Assembly: GCF_949987515.2 (NCBI RefSeq)
Contig: NC_082684.1
Location: forward strand, 154,184,044 to 154,248,043
Source: Delphinus delphis
Taxonomy: Eukaryota > Chordata > Mammalia > Artiodactyla > Delphinidae
DNA length: 64,000 bases
Direction of reading: 5' to 3'
Part shown: one piece after another, positions 1 through 12,760 of the stretch
Numbering within the stretch: the stretch's first letter is position 1
How the letters are laid out: every line of letters starts with the position of its first letter
The notes under the pieces: generated by a model
Told to the model about the DNA's origin: nothing
What the model saw: the letters and a program-made list of their open reading frames with translations, nothing else
The model's database searches: none
Made by a program: the position numbers and the translations under genes

Positions 1-3000
1 CCAAGTCATCCTTACAAGAATATTAAACCCCACGTCGCAGGTAAACACCCAACGTCCTGAAGTTCCCAGATCCAGTCTAGTGTTCTGTCCGGCTTGGTCT
101 AACACCCTCATCTACCCCCACTAGAGTCCCTCAGCTTCTGCCAGGGGGCACTGGCCACATCTTGCCTTGCCTTCGGTGAGTGGACTGTCCTTCCATGATC
201 AGGCTTTGTCATTCCCAGCCCGGCTGTGCCGAGACCTGTCTGGTTACCGTGGAAGCGACGGCGGGCAGGAAAGGGGTAGGGGCACATCTTAGAATAACGT
301 CATTTTGCAAAGCCCCTCCCTCAGGTGACGTTGTTCTACGGTGTTCAGGCCAGGGGCCTGCTTCTGCCAACTAGGAGCGGTCAGGGCAATGTGAGGTTCA
401 AGATTCTCAGCTCATGTGCCCAGTAACCCCACCCCAGGTTTCAGAGGTTCACACTTTCAGCATCGGGGTCCTGACTCTGCAGAAGGAAAACTGTCAGGTC
501 TACACATTTCACACCCTTTGCAGCTCTGCCATCCTTGTGGCCTGATTTTTCAGCAGGTCTTCCCTGTGGCTGGCATCTTTGAAAACCGCCTTCCTGAGCC
601 TGCCACTTCCCTTTTTCTTTATTAATGTCACTGTTCTCGCCCACAGCCTTACCTTCCACCTGCTGCTTATCCAGAGGCCAAAGCTTTAGTGACTGCAATG
701 CTGCTGTGGGGATCTGTCATCCCTGTACTAAGAGCGACGGGGTCCCTACTGCTTTCAGACGGGTGGCAATCCCATCCCAGATCCCGTCTGCAGGCTCTGT
801 TTTCTAGAAAACATTGGCACCTATGATCTTACTTGATGTTCCAAAGATAACAGAGTAGGAGGCTATGCTCATATGCTAGTATTTTTACTGTGGAATAAAA
901 TACCAGGACAGCAGCAATGAGGGAATATGGAAATCGAGGCAGGGGAAGGAGGGAAAACATATAAAGGTGATATATCAGAGAGTTGGCCTCTAAGAAAACA
1001 AAGCTGGTTCCTCCAGTAGGTGAGACCCCTCTGGACAGGCCACACAGAGAGACCACGTTCCTGCCAGGTCCCTCCCACTTCCTTCGTGGATCTGAGCTGG
1101 TGTTGTTCTAAGGTACTCATGCCTGGAGAGTCAGCTTGGATCACCCAGCCCTTCTGGTCAACTGCTGTCCCCGGGAGCCAGATCCTGTAGCCGGTGGTAT
1201 GTATTTCATCTGAATCCAGAAATGGTGGGATGGGCACCAGCTCTCAAGGGTTTGATTGGTTTGGGCCTGGGTATCTGAGGTTCCCACTGAGGAGGGAGTG
1301 AAGGAAGCAGTTAGTGGTGGCCCAGACATTCCAATGAATAAGTGGTTAAGGGCCCAGGAGTCGATGGTGCCCAGTGAATGGGGATCTGAGTCACCTACTG
1401 TGGGCCAGACTCGTTGCCTAGAATCACACACGACTTCTAGTCCTGTCAACCCTGGATGGATATGTTACTCTCTACCTTCTACAGAAACAAAAACTGAGGT
1501 TTTATGTTACATACCTGGCAAATGCGAGAAAAAGGATTTGAACCTAGGACTGTCCGAAAAGTACAATTTGTACTTTTCCTGCAAGCCAGTGCTATCTGTC
1601 TCCATCCGGGTCTCTCTCTCTGCAACGTACACCTAGATAGACGTAGCGCATCTGTCACTCCCAGTTTGAAGTTATCTGGCAATAAAGCAGATCTTGAGGC
1701 TGGGTGGGAAGGTGGGGTGGTGGTCATCGTGCTTTGATCTGACTTCAGAATAACAAAGGAAGAGCGTTCTTGGAGAATCCACATGGCAGAGGGCACTTCT
1801 GACACAACCAAGGAACCACATTACATGGGATGTGTGGCAGCTCGGGCTGGGCTGACTTCCGGAAAAGGTCTTGATGAAGTTACTCCCTAGTAAATCTTTG
1901 TGGCCCATCTATTATCTTGATGGAGTATTTTTACCCACCGGTTAAATGTCCAGCCTTCACGCTGGAGTCACCCAAGGTCACATCCACATACAGTATTTTA
2001 TTTATTTATTTTTTTGCAGTACGCGGGCCTCTCACCGTTGTGGCCTCTCCCGTTGCGGAGCACAGGCTCCGGATGCGCAGGCTCAGCGGCCATGGCTCAC
2101 GGGCCCAGCCGCTCCGAGGCATGTGGGATCTTCCTGGACCGGGGCACGAACCCGTGTCCCCTGCATCGGCAGGTGGACTCCCAACCACTGCGCCACCAGG
2201 GAAGCCCTACATACAGTATTTTTTAATGCAGTCTTTGCACCCCCTTAAGCAGGATGCTGTCCCAGAGGCCTGGAATAAAGCTGCAGCACCAGCTCAAAGG
2301 GGAAGCAGCTTCCAGTGAACTGGGAGCTGGAAGCAGCCTTGCGAGATGGCAGAAGAATCAGAAATAGGCTTTGGGTGGCCACACGGAGAGAAACGTAGAT
2401 ATTGTTTTGCATTAATTCATTCAATCTAGAAGTCTGGAAAAGTGTTCGGCTTTCACTTTATTATAAATTTAGTCTTTAGATTTGTTGTCAAGGGTCTTCA
2501 TCACAAGTAGAAATATGATGGTCATATGTACTTGGCCACATAATCCTGCCCTAGATGCTTCTAGAAGATTTTGAGAAAACGAACAATATGCTTCCCGCTC
2601 TTGTCTGCCCTCGTCGGCTTTGTTTTGTTATTAAATCTTTACTAGGAGGCAAAGCTCCCATAATTAAAAACCAAACAAAAAAATCTATATGCAGAACTTG
2701 ATTGCCAGCCGGGCAAAAGAAAATGTTTAAAGCGAAGTAAGATGCTGGAGATTGTCTGTGGTTGGAAGGAAGAATTGCTCAGCACTCCCCCACCTCCCTT
2801 CCCTAAATGCCCCTTATTCCCCTCACCTTATCTGTCCCTCAGTGATGCTACCAGAAGCAGCAGTGGGGGAGGGGAAAGGAGCATCCGAATCTGGCGACAG
2901 AGACAGAGACGGCAGGATGGTGCAAAGATATCTCTTCCTCTTCCAACTTGGATGCCTAAGACCTATTTGTGACACTTCAGGGACAATGAAAAATGTAAAT

Positions 3001-3337
3001 ATGGCTGTTTACTTATTGTTCTCATAGACATAAAGGAGTGTTTCTACTAATACACCAAGTAATCATAAAATAACTAAACTAATGGAAAATGGGAAGGCTA
3101 GAGGCGACCGTGAGGATGTATAGTAATGTTTTAATAAAAAGAATAAACCCAAGTTCCTGAGTAAAAGGATCCAGAGCTAGCAGGTGACCTTGAAAGGTAA
3201 CATAGGATTTTGAGAGCCATGGTTATTAAAACCCTATAAACATTTGCTTCAGTGCATGGTGAGAAAAAAAAAAATCTTAATGCAAACCTTAAAAACAATA
3301 TTTAATAACTTCCCATATAAAGACACAAACACCACCA
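1..3337. other. Intergenic region downstream of SFMBT2
   Basis: No supported gene. The open frames here are short and show no family likeness. It contains one CHR SINE (2000-2208) and a weak MIR-like stretch around 1340-1560. The rest is unassigned, ordinary mammalian sequence. Confidence 0.6.
2000..2208 (-). mobile_element. CHR-type tRNA-derived SINE (copy 1)
   Basis: The element is read on the minus strand: a T-rich tail at the left, the head (GGGCTTCCCTGGTGGCGCAG) at the right. The flanking 14-bp target-site duplication ACATACAGTATTTT is perfect (1986-1999 and 2209-2222). It lies downstream of SFMBT2. Confidence 0.95.
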
Positions 3338-3342
3338 TAGAA

Positions 3343-3359
3343 TTTATTCTCACTTTATT
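3343..3359 (-). terminator. Two AATAAA polyadenylation signals, SFMBT2 3' end
   Basis: On the minus strand AATAAA occurs at 3359-3354 and again at 3348-3343. They are followed at 3337-3320 by a GU-rich stretch (TGGTGGTGTTTGTGTCTT), the usual arrangement of a mammalian cleavage site. Cleavage is expected near 3335-3345. Confidence 0.65.
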
Positions 3360-3447
3360 AACAACGTGGCTTACAATTTTTTTCAAGTAAAAAGGGTTTT
3401 TCATTTAGAATAAAAATTAAAATATAACTCTGATATAGATTTTCATT

Positions 3448-3471
3448 TATTTACATGAAAACATATATACA
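3448..3471 (-). promoter_or_regulatory. Two Pumilio response elements in the distal 3' UTR
   Basis: In the sense of the SFMBT2 mRNA, TGTATATA (3471-3464) and TGTAAATA (3455-3448) both match the PUM1/PUM2 consensus UGUANAUA exactly. They lie within 24 nt and about 100 nt before the polyadenylation signals, a common place for functional sites. Function is inferred from the motif. Confidence 0.45.
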
Positions 3472-3930
3472 GAATACAATCTTACAGCAAACCACAACAT
3501 GCCCTTTGTCCTGCAAATATCGAAAGTAAAAACACCAACTTTTCCCTTTTATGCACCAAAACATACACAAGATATGAATCAAATTCCAATACAAACTATT
3601 CAAACTGGAATGCAAAGCAGTAAGAGGGCTTTCGTCACAACTAGGGGTAGTTTATGCTTCTAGATATCATGCTGGTTCCCATTTTGAACAACAAATGAGA
3701 TGATTTTTTTTCTGTCATTTAAAAACTTTTGTCTCCGATTGCCCATCGTAAAGTGATTTTCAGCAAACGTTTGTTAGGACTTTACTTTTTCTTCAACACA
3801 TCTCTTCGGTCCACATGAAGTACCCACTCTGCCTGGTGATGTAGGTCTTGGCCTACCGGGACTCCCTGGTATCCTAGCCTTTTTTTAAACAAAACCAAGA
3901 AAGTGGAAAGTCTGCAGCTCAGGAAATTGT

Positions 3931-3936
3931 TTTATT
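3931..3936 (-). terminator. Possible alternative polyadenylation signal
   Basis: A single AATAAA on the minus strand within the distal 3' UTR. Its use would remove the two most distal Pumilio-type motifs. Only the hexamer supports it. Confidence 0.25.
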
Positions 3937-4478
3937 ACTGTACATCTAAACCAGAGATTCTTTTCTTAACCAAAGCCCAAGGCAGCATCATGTGTCAACA
4001 CTTAGAATTCTTAGGTGAATTAGGTGGGTCTAAAATAGAACAGTTGGATCTTACCACATCGTGTCTGGGATACATATCAATCAACTCTAGTGATAAAAGC
4101 TATGAGAGTCGCCCAACGTAGAAACTCAACTAAGTTGGAGTAAAGCAATTTCCAGAAAACTCTTTAACAGAAAAAAACAAGTGAAGGAAAAAGAGAATCA
4201 TTACAGTGTAATCGTTGCCAATAGAGCCTCCCTTGCTATTTACTTACTGCACCAGAGAGACACGGGCAGTATGTATGTCTCCCCAACGATTACTTTTCCC
4301 TCAAAAACTACAGATACCTTAAAATTTACTAGTTTTCCCTTCAAATAATTGCACGCTTAGCCACAGCTTTCTAAAGACACAATAGTGTAGGACTTGGAGC
4401 CTAGACTCACCATCTTAACCAAAAAAGCAACCATGATGCTCAAACCACAAAGACTTAACACTACTGTTTTTATAGTTC

Positions 4479-4486
4479 TATCTACA
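4479..4486 (-). promoter_or_regulatory. Third Pumilio-type motif in the 3' UTR
   Basis: TGTAGATA on the minus strand is another exact UGUANAUA match, about 1 kb upstream of the pair near the transcript end. A lone octamer can arise by chance. Confidence 0.3.
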
Positions 4487-7400
4487 GAAATAAATGCAAA
4501 CGGGTGCTCGACAAAAGAAGTATGAAACCCCTAACGCTTCCAAAAAGAAGGGAGAACAGCCCTTAGAAAGGGGCGTTTGGTTTAAGATAAAAGGCAAATC
4601 TCAGAACTTGCCTGATAACAACACTCAAGATTCTGTGACACAAATTAAGGAAACTAAGACCAGTCTTCAAAGGCTGATCAAAATCAACCTTCCAGAGACT
4701 TCAGTGTGGGGCAAAGGGGGCAGTGTGAAAGGCCTGAGTCATTTTAATTTACTGAGGAACGAATCAAAGCAAACACAAGAAGTCATCTTTCAAATATGAT
4801 CAAATAAGGCGACGCAACCTAATAGCTGTACAGCTCAAGCACTCTGAGTCATCAAACTTTGATCAAATGAACCTAATTTTAAAAGTGATGGATTTCTCCA
4901 CGCTGTGCAACTCTGTGGTGAAGGAAACTGGGGTTTTGCTGTTGTTATTTTTCTTTTTAAAGCCAAGAAGTTCTTCCGGAATGGTGGCCTTTCTATGTTT
5001 CTAGTTTTGTGGACAGGATATTTTCCTCACACAGGACAAAAACAGTGAAGAGGTCAGAGGTCGATACAAGCTCCATTAGTTTTAGGGTGGGACTCAGTGA
5101 TGGACTCTCAGCCTTAGAGATGAGGTGGCATTTCTGCTTTTCAAGTGATACACACCGTACATACAGACTGCAGGGTCTGCTCGGCCGGGAAGGGGAACAC
5201 AGTTCTCGGGCCGTTCCCAGAGGTAATAAGCAGCCCGGTGTATGCCGGACGTAGGTACACAGGGCAGAGGACTCTGACCCCAAAGCGCTGTCAGAGAGAC
5301 AGTGGGGAGACGGGAGCATCTGGGGATGAAGAGGGGAGGGGGCATTGCCAGCTGGAGTGTTTCAACCAAGAAACGTTTATCTTAGGGGCTGGGGTGCATT
5401 GCGGGCTACAGGTGTGAGAGCAACTCTTCCCGCCATAAGGGACGAAGACAGAGTAATGACACTGTAAAATGTTCCTTGAAAACTGGTCCTTTCTCTAAGG
5501 CAGAAGCTGGTGAGAGGTGAATCCTACAGAGAAATGAACACCACCTGACACTTCCGCAGCCCAAGTCCTGCTGATGTGAAGAAGCACAGACCCCCATCAC
5601 AGAAGTCCCCAAAGAATCTGAACTGAAGGGCAACGCTGGCAACACTCAGAGCGAAAGCATCTTCCTGCCCCTAAAATGTTTCCTGGCTCGCGGCAGGGCA
5701 GGGAGACGGCATGCAGACAGCCTTTAGGACGCTTGCCCCAGAGCCAGGTGTCCTCTGCCTCGACCGCAGCCGTCTCCCCGCCAGGCACACGCAGAGCGCA
5801 TGTGGTTGACAGGGCGGATCCCACAAAGAGACCGAGCACAAGGAGAGTTCTGGGCATCTGGTCCCTTGGGAAGAGGATGCCTCCCGAGCAATGGTGGCCG
5901 CGTCTCCCCTGGGCTGCCGGGCGGGAGGCCTCCAGTTCCTCTCGGTGGGCCCCAGGGACTCCCCCTACGCCCCGGAGATCCACTTATTCCCATGCAGCAC
6001 CCTCTCCTCTGGGCCATTCCTGGAACGGGCACGAGAAGGTGCCATGCATTCTGAAAGGAGGCTGCAGCCCTCACATCCCTTCATTCCCGTCCCACATGCA
6101 ACGGGAAGAACTCAGCTCAAAAAGGCCACAGTGAAGGATCACAGACGTGTCAGCAACGGGAAAATGCCCCACACCATGGAAAGGATGCCCTTTCCAACTG
6201 GTTGACAGCGTTCAACTCCACGGGACTGAGCGTTTAAGGCCAAAAGCACACGGCTGAGGAGGCAGCGGTGGGGAACCGAAGAGAGAAACGGGACCGCAGG
6301 CCAGGCTGGGGTCCTCACGGACGCTGCCCGTCTGCACAGGCCAGGCACTGGGCCTCCCAGCAGAGGCAACCGGGCAAGCCCAGTGCCGAACGTTTAAACT
6401 TGACTTAGCATCAGCTACAGGGGCGACCACAGTCTCGACCACTAAATGTATGTTTTCTCTTTTCATCGGTAACGGTGACAGAACGTTGACAAAGGTTAGC
6501 CTTAGTGACGGAGCCTCTCGAAATCTGACAGGTAACCAGCCCTCACGTGGCAGGAACATGAACAGCTCGTCAGCCAGCCCAGGATATTCTGCCTGGAACT
6601 GCTGGCACTGTCGCCAAAGAGAAGAGGTCAAGGTAACCACGCTCCCAGAGGAAGAGGAGGGTGTGCAGGACCCGCTCTTCCTGGGCAACGTGGAGCCTGA
6701 GCTCCCTCACACAAGTTTAAAAAGGCATCTGGGCAACAACCAGCACAGAATACAGTGGTCCGTTTGGGCTTCAAAGAATATACTGGATCCGTCCAGGGCG
6801 CACACAGACGAAGCACCTGGTACAAAAGACCAGCTGGTCCCCGGAGCCACGCATCTCTCTACAAATGACTAGACCCACTTAATGAAAACAGCCAAGAAAT
6901 GTCCTAAGCAAACCAGAGCCGGAGTGAGCTGCAGGAATTACACACTCTTCTTTTTCTCGCTTTGGCCAACGTGGACTCTTCCCTGACAGCAGGAGCAGGA
7001 TAGGGACAGGGGCACATGTGTCAGTGCCACACGCCTAAGAGTTCAAACCTGTTACTCTACCGGAAGGAGGTCCAGGGTGATTCAAAGTCAGCCCAGATGA
7101 CGGGGTCAGTCAATGGCCGAGCCAGCAGAACGTGGGGCTGCCTCCAGGGCCAGGGCCCCTCGTCACCCTGTGGTAGAGGCGTGTGCCGGGGCAGGGGTGA
7201 CTGGGCAGGGCGGGGCTTGGAGAGAACCTCCTCGGGAGACCCAGTACAGTGTCCCTCTAAGGGAAGGCGCTGTTGGATCAACAGCTTCCCTCGGGTCTTT
7301 TCTCCACTCTTGTCCTCTGGAATGAAGTTCTGCCTTCAATACACAATTCAAGATGCCCCAGAGGCTAGAGGAGACCCTTCCTGACCTGGTCACAGTTAAA

Positions 7401-8093
7401 TGAGCACATCGGAGGTTCTGTACAAGGCTGCAAGCACACCTCCTCCCTGCAGACTTCCTGGATGCCCATCTCCCTGTCATGACACCCGGCCTTCCTTCTC
7501 TGCCCAGACTTCCTGAAGTCTCCTCCGACAGGCGGAGTCGCTCCTTTGCTAACCGCCATCCTGAAACATCGCCTAGAGCTGTGCGTGAGAAATGAGTCAC
7601 CACCAGATCAAACTGCAGTGACAGCTCCACGCGTGTCGACCTGAAAGAAGCATCTATGGACGTGCCTGGGAACAATGACACTAAAGCCGTCTGCAAGGCC
7701 TCCTCCTGGGTCACAACCTAAAAGACATCACTTGCGTCTTAGTTTTCAAAGAAGTGTGGGCCTTGGTTTGGGAAACCTTGTTCCGAGGAAGCTGCCTGGT
7801 TTGGGGTGGGAAAAAGGCGGGGGCGTGGTCTGCAGAGATGCACGTCCACATCTGCAGGGTATGAGCTGAAATTCACACCCTCCGGGAGCCACTGCTGCGG
7901 GGCCCGGGGTGCTTTGGAAACATGGAAACCTCGAGCAGGCTGGTGGGCAGAGGAGGCCCTCGCGCTTCTCGCCTTGTGGGGACACAGCATGTGCACCGCC
8001 TCACACGTCCCGGGAAAACGGAAGTTCCAGTCCCGGAAACCTTTCGAGACATGAGGCGCTGCGTCACCGGGACAGCGGGCGGAGTGGGTGGGG

Positions 8094-8234
8094 TCAGTTG
8101 GCGTACTGGGCATAGAAGGCCACCTTGACCCTCTCGATCTGATGGCATAGCTTGATGGCGGGCCCCAGCTTCAGCTCCATGCACTCCTGCACTGTGGGGA
8201 GCGTCAGCAACAGGAGCGCCTGGCCGTCGATATC
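8094..8234 (-). CDS. SFMBT2: SFMBT2 last coding exon k: SAM domain end and stop
   Basis: The coding part of the terminal exon: acceptor CTCCTGGCAG|GATATC, 46 codons and TGA at 8094-8096. It encodes residues 448-493: [20 protein letters not shown], then [20 protein letters not shown] and YAQYAN. 'DIDGxALLLLT' and 'LKLGPAIKL' are hallmarks of the second half of a Polycomb SAM domain. The ending after the long C-terminal helix is the natural SFMBT2 C terminus. The exon continues without a break into the 3' UTR. Confidence 0.95.
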
Positions 8235-10114
8235 CTGCCAGGAGACAAAGCCGGGTTAGAGCCCAGGCGGGACAAGGTGCACGGGGGTAGGGGGTGGGGA
8301 ACACGTGAGCCACGGCGGGCTTCATGCCAGGCCCAGGGCATGGGGGCGGCTCTCGTTCCGTCTGAGCCTGCAGAGAGCGGGCCGAGACGGCGACTTGGCT
8401 TGATGACTGCCTGATCTCGCGGCTAATGAAATCTTTCTGCTGAGATAACACTGGCTGCTGTGAAATTCACCAGCCTGGGCTGGAGGGGATGAAGAGCTGG
8501 ACTGGGCTCTCCCTAAGCCCATCGCCTCTTGCTGGTAAGCCCCAGGCCCCCAGATCCATCCTTCCTGGGCTTTGGTGTCCTCCCTCTGCTCTGCTGTGAC
8601 TACCTAAGCCCTGGAAAGGGCTCTCCAGGAACAAGAGAAACGTTCTCTCTTCCCTGCCAAGCCCTGACAGCTTACCATCAGAAGGGGTGAGAAGATGCCA
8701 CAGCACGATCTTCCACAGAGGGGGGCACATGTACTTGGATTTACAAGCTGTGCCACCCAGAATGAGGGGTCTGAGGTCTACTCCCTGTGCTATCTTACTT
8801 AGCCCTTCTGCATCCATACCCAGGGGTCCCCACGATGGAGATATTCACTCAATCACCGTGAAACTGCATTCACTGTAGAAAGAAAGGGCACGAAGGCTCA
8901 GCCCAAGGCTTTACGATCACCCCAGTGGGCTTTGCCTCTCACCAGCTTGCTTCCTGTAAGAATCGGGTTTATTTATCTAGACATCGTTTGATTGGGTTAC
9001 TGAGTGTCAGGGCAACCCCTTTTCCTGTTCACCCAGGCTTCATGTTCTGGAGGAAATAAACGAGGGCCCAAGAGCCTGCAGGCCCGAGGTAATGATAAAG
9101 GTCGTGGTGGAACAGGCGCAGACCCTGAAGCCGGCACACGCACCAGGCTCTCCGCCACGCGGAGAAGCAGTGCCCCAGGGCTGCCGTGAGCCACAGAGAC
9201 GCGGCAGCCCCACCATCGACGCAGGCACGCATCTCAGAGACCACGTGTCGGTGAGTTTCACACAGGCAGCTTTTTTTCTCAAACTAACGGTTTATTTAGC
9301 TGTCTTGACAGCAACTAAAGCAAAAAACCCCAAAATGGGTATAACTGTTAGCCTTGCCTTCGAAGACTAATGTTAAGGATGAACAACATCATTTATTTGA
9401 TAGGTTTTGAAAGCCACCTTGATGCACTATTATCCCCTAAGACGTATGGAAGCCATAAAGAACTTAAAAAGCATCAATGCAAATGCCAGTTATTATTGTT
9501 AAATTATGGACAAGCACTGGCTGTGATGTGTGCGACTGTAAGCCACGTCTCAACCAAGACTCAAACTTGACCTCGTCAAACCACAAAGTGAGCAGAGCGG
9601 CCTTGAGTAGGCCCTGAAAGCAGGAGACAAGCTCATAAAACTGTCAATGAATTTCTGATGCTGTATCTTTTTTCCCTTTACATGTGCCTTTACACGCTAT
9701 TTTACATTCTTTTCACATGCTACCTATAAGACCACGAAGCAAATAATGGTACCCCGTGGCCTGGGGCCTGTTAGCTGAGTCCACTTTCAGAGCCAAATCC
9801 ACATATATTCTATTGAAACTAGACCTGGAGAGTGCAGGCCAGCAACACTGGCTGATCTAATTAAGATCACATAGCTGGTGAGAGACAGCGGTGGAACTAC
9901 AATCATGGTTTTCTGAAATTCAGCTTTGGGGGGAAAGTTGTAGCTTAGCTCTTCACATCTGCACCAGGTTGTGATGGCTATCCTTGGACACACAGATTAA
10001 TTACAATTGAAAATCACCCCTTAAATATTTGTGTAACTCTCCACAGTCAGTTTCAGTGAAGGTGGCTGCCATATGCCTGCACCACACTGAGTGGAGGATG
10101 TCACTGATTTAATC

Positions 10115-10600
10115 ACTCAGTGGGCATTTATTGAGCACCTACTAGGTGCCAGGCACTCTGAAGGCCTCTGGGTGCATCACACTGAACAAAACAAAGACTC
10201 CTGCCCTGGAGACGCCAGGAATCTTAAGGGAGGTAGACAAATAAGCAGACCCCTATGACATAGGGAACTTAATGTGTGGACGTAGTGCTACAGACCCCAT
10301 CAGGCCAGGCTACAGAGCCGAGCTTACAGGAGTCAAGGAAGGCTTCAGAGACTGGACGATGAGGTACTCAGACCTAGGGCACCAGTGGGAAGTATTAAGG
10401 TGAGGATGGACTCAGAGAACACAAGTGGTTCATCAGTGCATGGAATTCAAGGGGCGCAGGGAGACACTGAAGGCAGAATTGAGATGGGCCCAGACAGGAA
10501 CTGGGGACTTATTCTGGAGATGTGTGATAAATAGTCACTGAAGGACGTTAAGCAGATAAGTGACTTTATCAGGTGCGTCTGCAACCTAATATTGGCCACA
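10115..10600 (+). repeat. Ancient interspersed repeat (L2/MIR-age, unassigned)
   Basis: Begins GGCATTTATTGAGCACCTAC and TAGGTGCCAGGCACTCTGAA, then AACAAAACAAAGACTCCTGC. This is a phrase common to very old mammalian repeats. A shorter relative lies at 28930-29030. I cannot name the family. Confidence 0.5.
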
Positions 10601-10835
10601 GGGTATCAGAATGAATTAGGCGGTAGGGTGGGGAAGGGATGAGAGGCTGAAGGCAAGGACCTTTATTAGGAGGTGGCAACCTGAGTCTGCTGAGAGAGCG
10701 CGTTGGCCAGAACTCGGCTGCTTCCCGTCGGATGCATTAAAGTTTACTGTAAAGCAGATAAACCAACCACAAACCGGGGGGAAAAAGCCTGCTACGTAAA
10801 CAACTGACAAAGGATGGCAGCAGTATCCAGAACAC

Positions 10836-11120
10836 AGAAGGCGCTACTACAAATCAATAAAAAGAAGATGAACTTTTTTTTTAAATTAGGCAAAAACCAC
10901 GAGTAGGTATTTCACAGATGAAACAAAAATGGTGAAAAATTGAAGAAAAGATGCTTAACCTTATCAGGAATCAGGGAAGTGCAAATTAAGCCCACACGAC
11001 AATATAATTCTATACCCACAAAAGTTAAGAAGTCTGACAATATTAAGTGTTGACACAGAAGCTTCTGCATGACGAGTAGAAAGGCACCTTCATATGCTAG
11101 TCTGGGAAACATTTTGGAAA
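10836..11120 (+). mobile_element. L1 ORF2 3' region fragment (decayed)
   Basis: The sequence around 10890-11110 follows the usual L1 ORF2 order (AAAAACCACGAGTAGGTATT..., CTTAACCTTATCAGGAATCA, GGGAAACATTTTGGAAATC). Many changes and no open frame mark it as an old, dead copy. Confidence 0.6.
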
Positions 11121-11794
11121 TCAAACAAGAGCACGATAAACACAAAATTCAGAGTAGCATTAACCACCAGTGGAAATAAAGGGGAGTGTGAGAGGGAGGC
11201 TGGCCTTGGTACATGCAGCCATGTTGCAGAGTTCCTGATTCTTCCTTGGCTTAGTGGCTTCCATGGGTGTCCCTTTTATTAATAGGCCCCATATGTACAA
11301 ACAGTACACATACTCTTCTGTAGGCACAGACTAGTTCTCAATCAAAGCATTTCAGTGCATCTGCATCTCTGATGTGAATCGGTATTTCTCACTGGTTTTC
11401 TTTCTGAAGTGAAAGTTTCTACACTTTCCTGACACACCACAGCCAAGGAAAGAGAAGGAATGCCCTCCTAAATTCATGGATCTTAATTTTGGGGGAGGTG
11501 TTATAAGCCTTTTAAAGCTGTTTTCATGTCTTTGCCAAATATTTATTAAATTTTTCACATGTCAGACCCCAAAGGAGATGTGGGAGATACAAAATGAGTG
11601 AGACTCGGCTTCCGCCTTCTGCAGCGGGGAGCAGAAACACCTGCGCAAGTAGCTACCAACAGCAAATTTGGAAAGATACCCAGAGCCAGAGATGGGCCCT
11701 GGGACACTCGCCCCGGCTGGGGGAGCCAGGGTGGCCTCACGTTTGATTGACTGCCTTGCGATAAGGCAAATCAATGTAGGCATGGGGTTTTGTT

Positions 11795-11882
11795 TTCCCC
11801 TGCTCTATCCTCAGCACCTAGAAAAATGCCTGCCGGGCACATAATAGGTGCTCATTAAACATTTGCTGAATAAATAAATGGG
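11795..11882 (+). repeat. L2 LINE 3' end
   Basis: CCTCAGCACCTAGAAAAATG, GGGCACATAATAGGTGCTCA and TGCTGAATAAATAAATGG are typical of the L2 terminus. Confidence 0.65.
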
Positions 11883-11999
11883 AAGAATTGGCCTCGGTAA
11901 ACTTAAAGGTCAACAGAAGGGTAAAAGAAAAGGGTAAAAGATGGAGAAAAGGAGGTGAGGAGCAAGACAGGGGTGGGGATTAAGAGCCCCCAAATAGGC

Positions 12000-12132
12000 A
12001 ATATTTTGAAATAACTATAAACGTAATATAACCTTTAAAAATTGTGAATCACTAGTTGTACACCTGACACTTATACAATATTGTGCGTCAACTGTACCTC
12101 AATAAAAGTTTTTTTTTTTTTTTTTTTTTTTA
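12000..12132 (+). mobile_element. Old L1 3' end fragment
   Basis: Contains TTGTGAATCACTAGTTGTAC and CAACTGTACCTCAATAAAAG, typical of L1 3' termini, followed oddly by a T run (12112-12132) instead of an A tail. Confidence 0.65.
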
Positions 12133-12210
12133 AATAAAGGAGAGGGTAAGAGAGAATCTGGAAGGTGAACAGAAGTGGAGGAGAAAGAATAGGGTATTCT
12201 TGGGCTACCG

Positions 12211-12760
12211 TAGTCTGTTCCGGCTGCTATAAAAGAACACCATGGGATGGGATGGTAGCTTATAAACAACCAACATGGATTTCTCACAGTTCTGGAGGCT
12301 GCAATTCTAAGATCAAGTAGATTCAGTGGGGTGTCTGGTGAGGACCTGCTTCCAGGTTCATAGACATCTCGCTGTGTCCTCACAGCAGGGAGGAAGCTGT
12401 CTAAGGTCTCTTTTTTTTTGCGGTACGCGGGCCTCTCACTGTTGTGGCCTCTCCCGTTGTGGAGCACAGGCTCCGGACGCGCAGGCTCAGCAGCCATGGC
12501 TCACGGGCCCAGCCGCTCCGCGGCACATGGGATCCTCCTGGACCGGGGCACGAACCCACGTCCCCCGCATCGGCAGGCGGACTCCCAACCACTGCGCCAC
12601 CAGGGAAGCCCTGAGGTCTCTTTTTTAAGGACACTGATCCCATCGTGAGGGCCTCACCCTCATGACCTCCCAAAAGACTCACCTCCAAATACCATCACAC
12701 TGGGGGTTAGGATTTCTACATATGGGTTTTGGGGGAGACATAGACATTCAGTCTATAGCA
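12211..12760 (-). mobile_element. MaLR (MLT1-like) solo LTR with nested SINE
   Basis: Starts TAGTCTGTTCCGGCTGCTAT and ends ACATTCAGTCTATAGCA. The same roughly 350-400-bp unit occurs at three other places in the window. On its own strand it begins TGCTATAGACTGAATGT and has the LTR plan of mammalian MaLR elements. CHR SINE copy 2 sits inside. No retroviral coding sequence is present. The family name is from memory. Confidence 0.6.
12411..12613 (-). mobile_element. CHR-type SINE (copy 2), nested in a MaLR LTR
   Basis: A minus-strand copy with its poly-T at 12411-12419. It is flanked by AGGTCTCTTTTTT (12404 onward and 12614 onward) and sits inside an older LTR at 12211-12760, which it interrupts, so it is the younger element. 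Confidence 0.93.

Larger units (their letters stand above)
3338..8093 (-). other. SFMBT2: SFMBT2 3' untranslated region (inferred extent)
   Basis: About 4.75 kb between the stop codon and the first good polyadenylation signal pair read on the minus strand. No intron or recognisable interspersed repeat is evident. The stop-proximal part (about 5000-8090) is GC-rich with scattered CpGs. The distal part (3340-5000) is AT-rich and holds Pumilio-type motifs. Human SFMBT2 also has a several-kb 3' UTR (from memory). A shorter form could end near an AATAAA on the minus strand at 3931-3936. The end position is inferred, not proven. Confidence 0.65.

Noticed and set aside
2006..2318. Recurrent short open frames of 60-140 codons inside every CHR SINE (also at 12326, 20083, 38577, 42608, 60379)
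   Set aside because: The same peptides appear in every SINE copy and in several frames of both strands. They come from the GC-rich SINE body, not from genes.
6212..6872. Open frames of 140-158 codons on both strands in the 3' UTR
   Set aside because: The overlapping frames on both strands have no recognisable domain and fall within the untranslated end of SFMBT2.
7163..7714. 183-codon frame on the minus strand in the 3' UTR
   Set aside because: It has no start context or family signature and lies downstream of the SFMBT2 stop codon in the same transcript; I consider it a chance frame.
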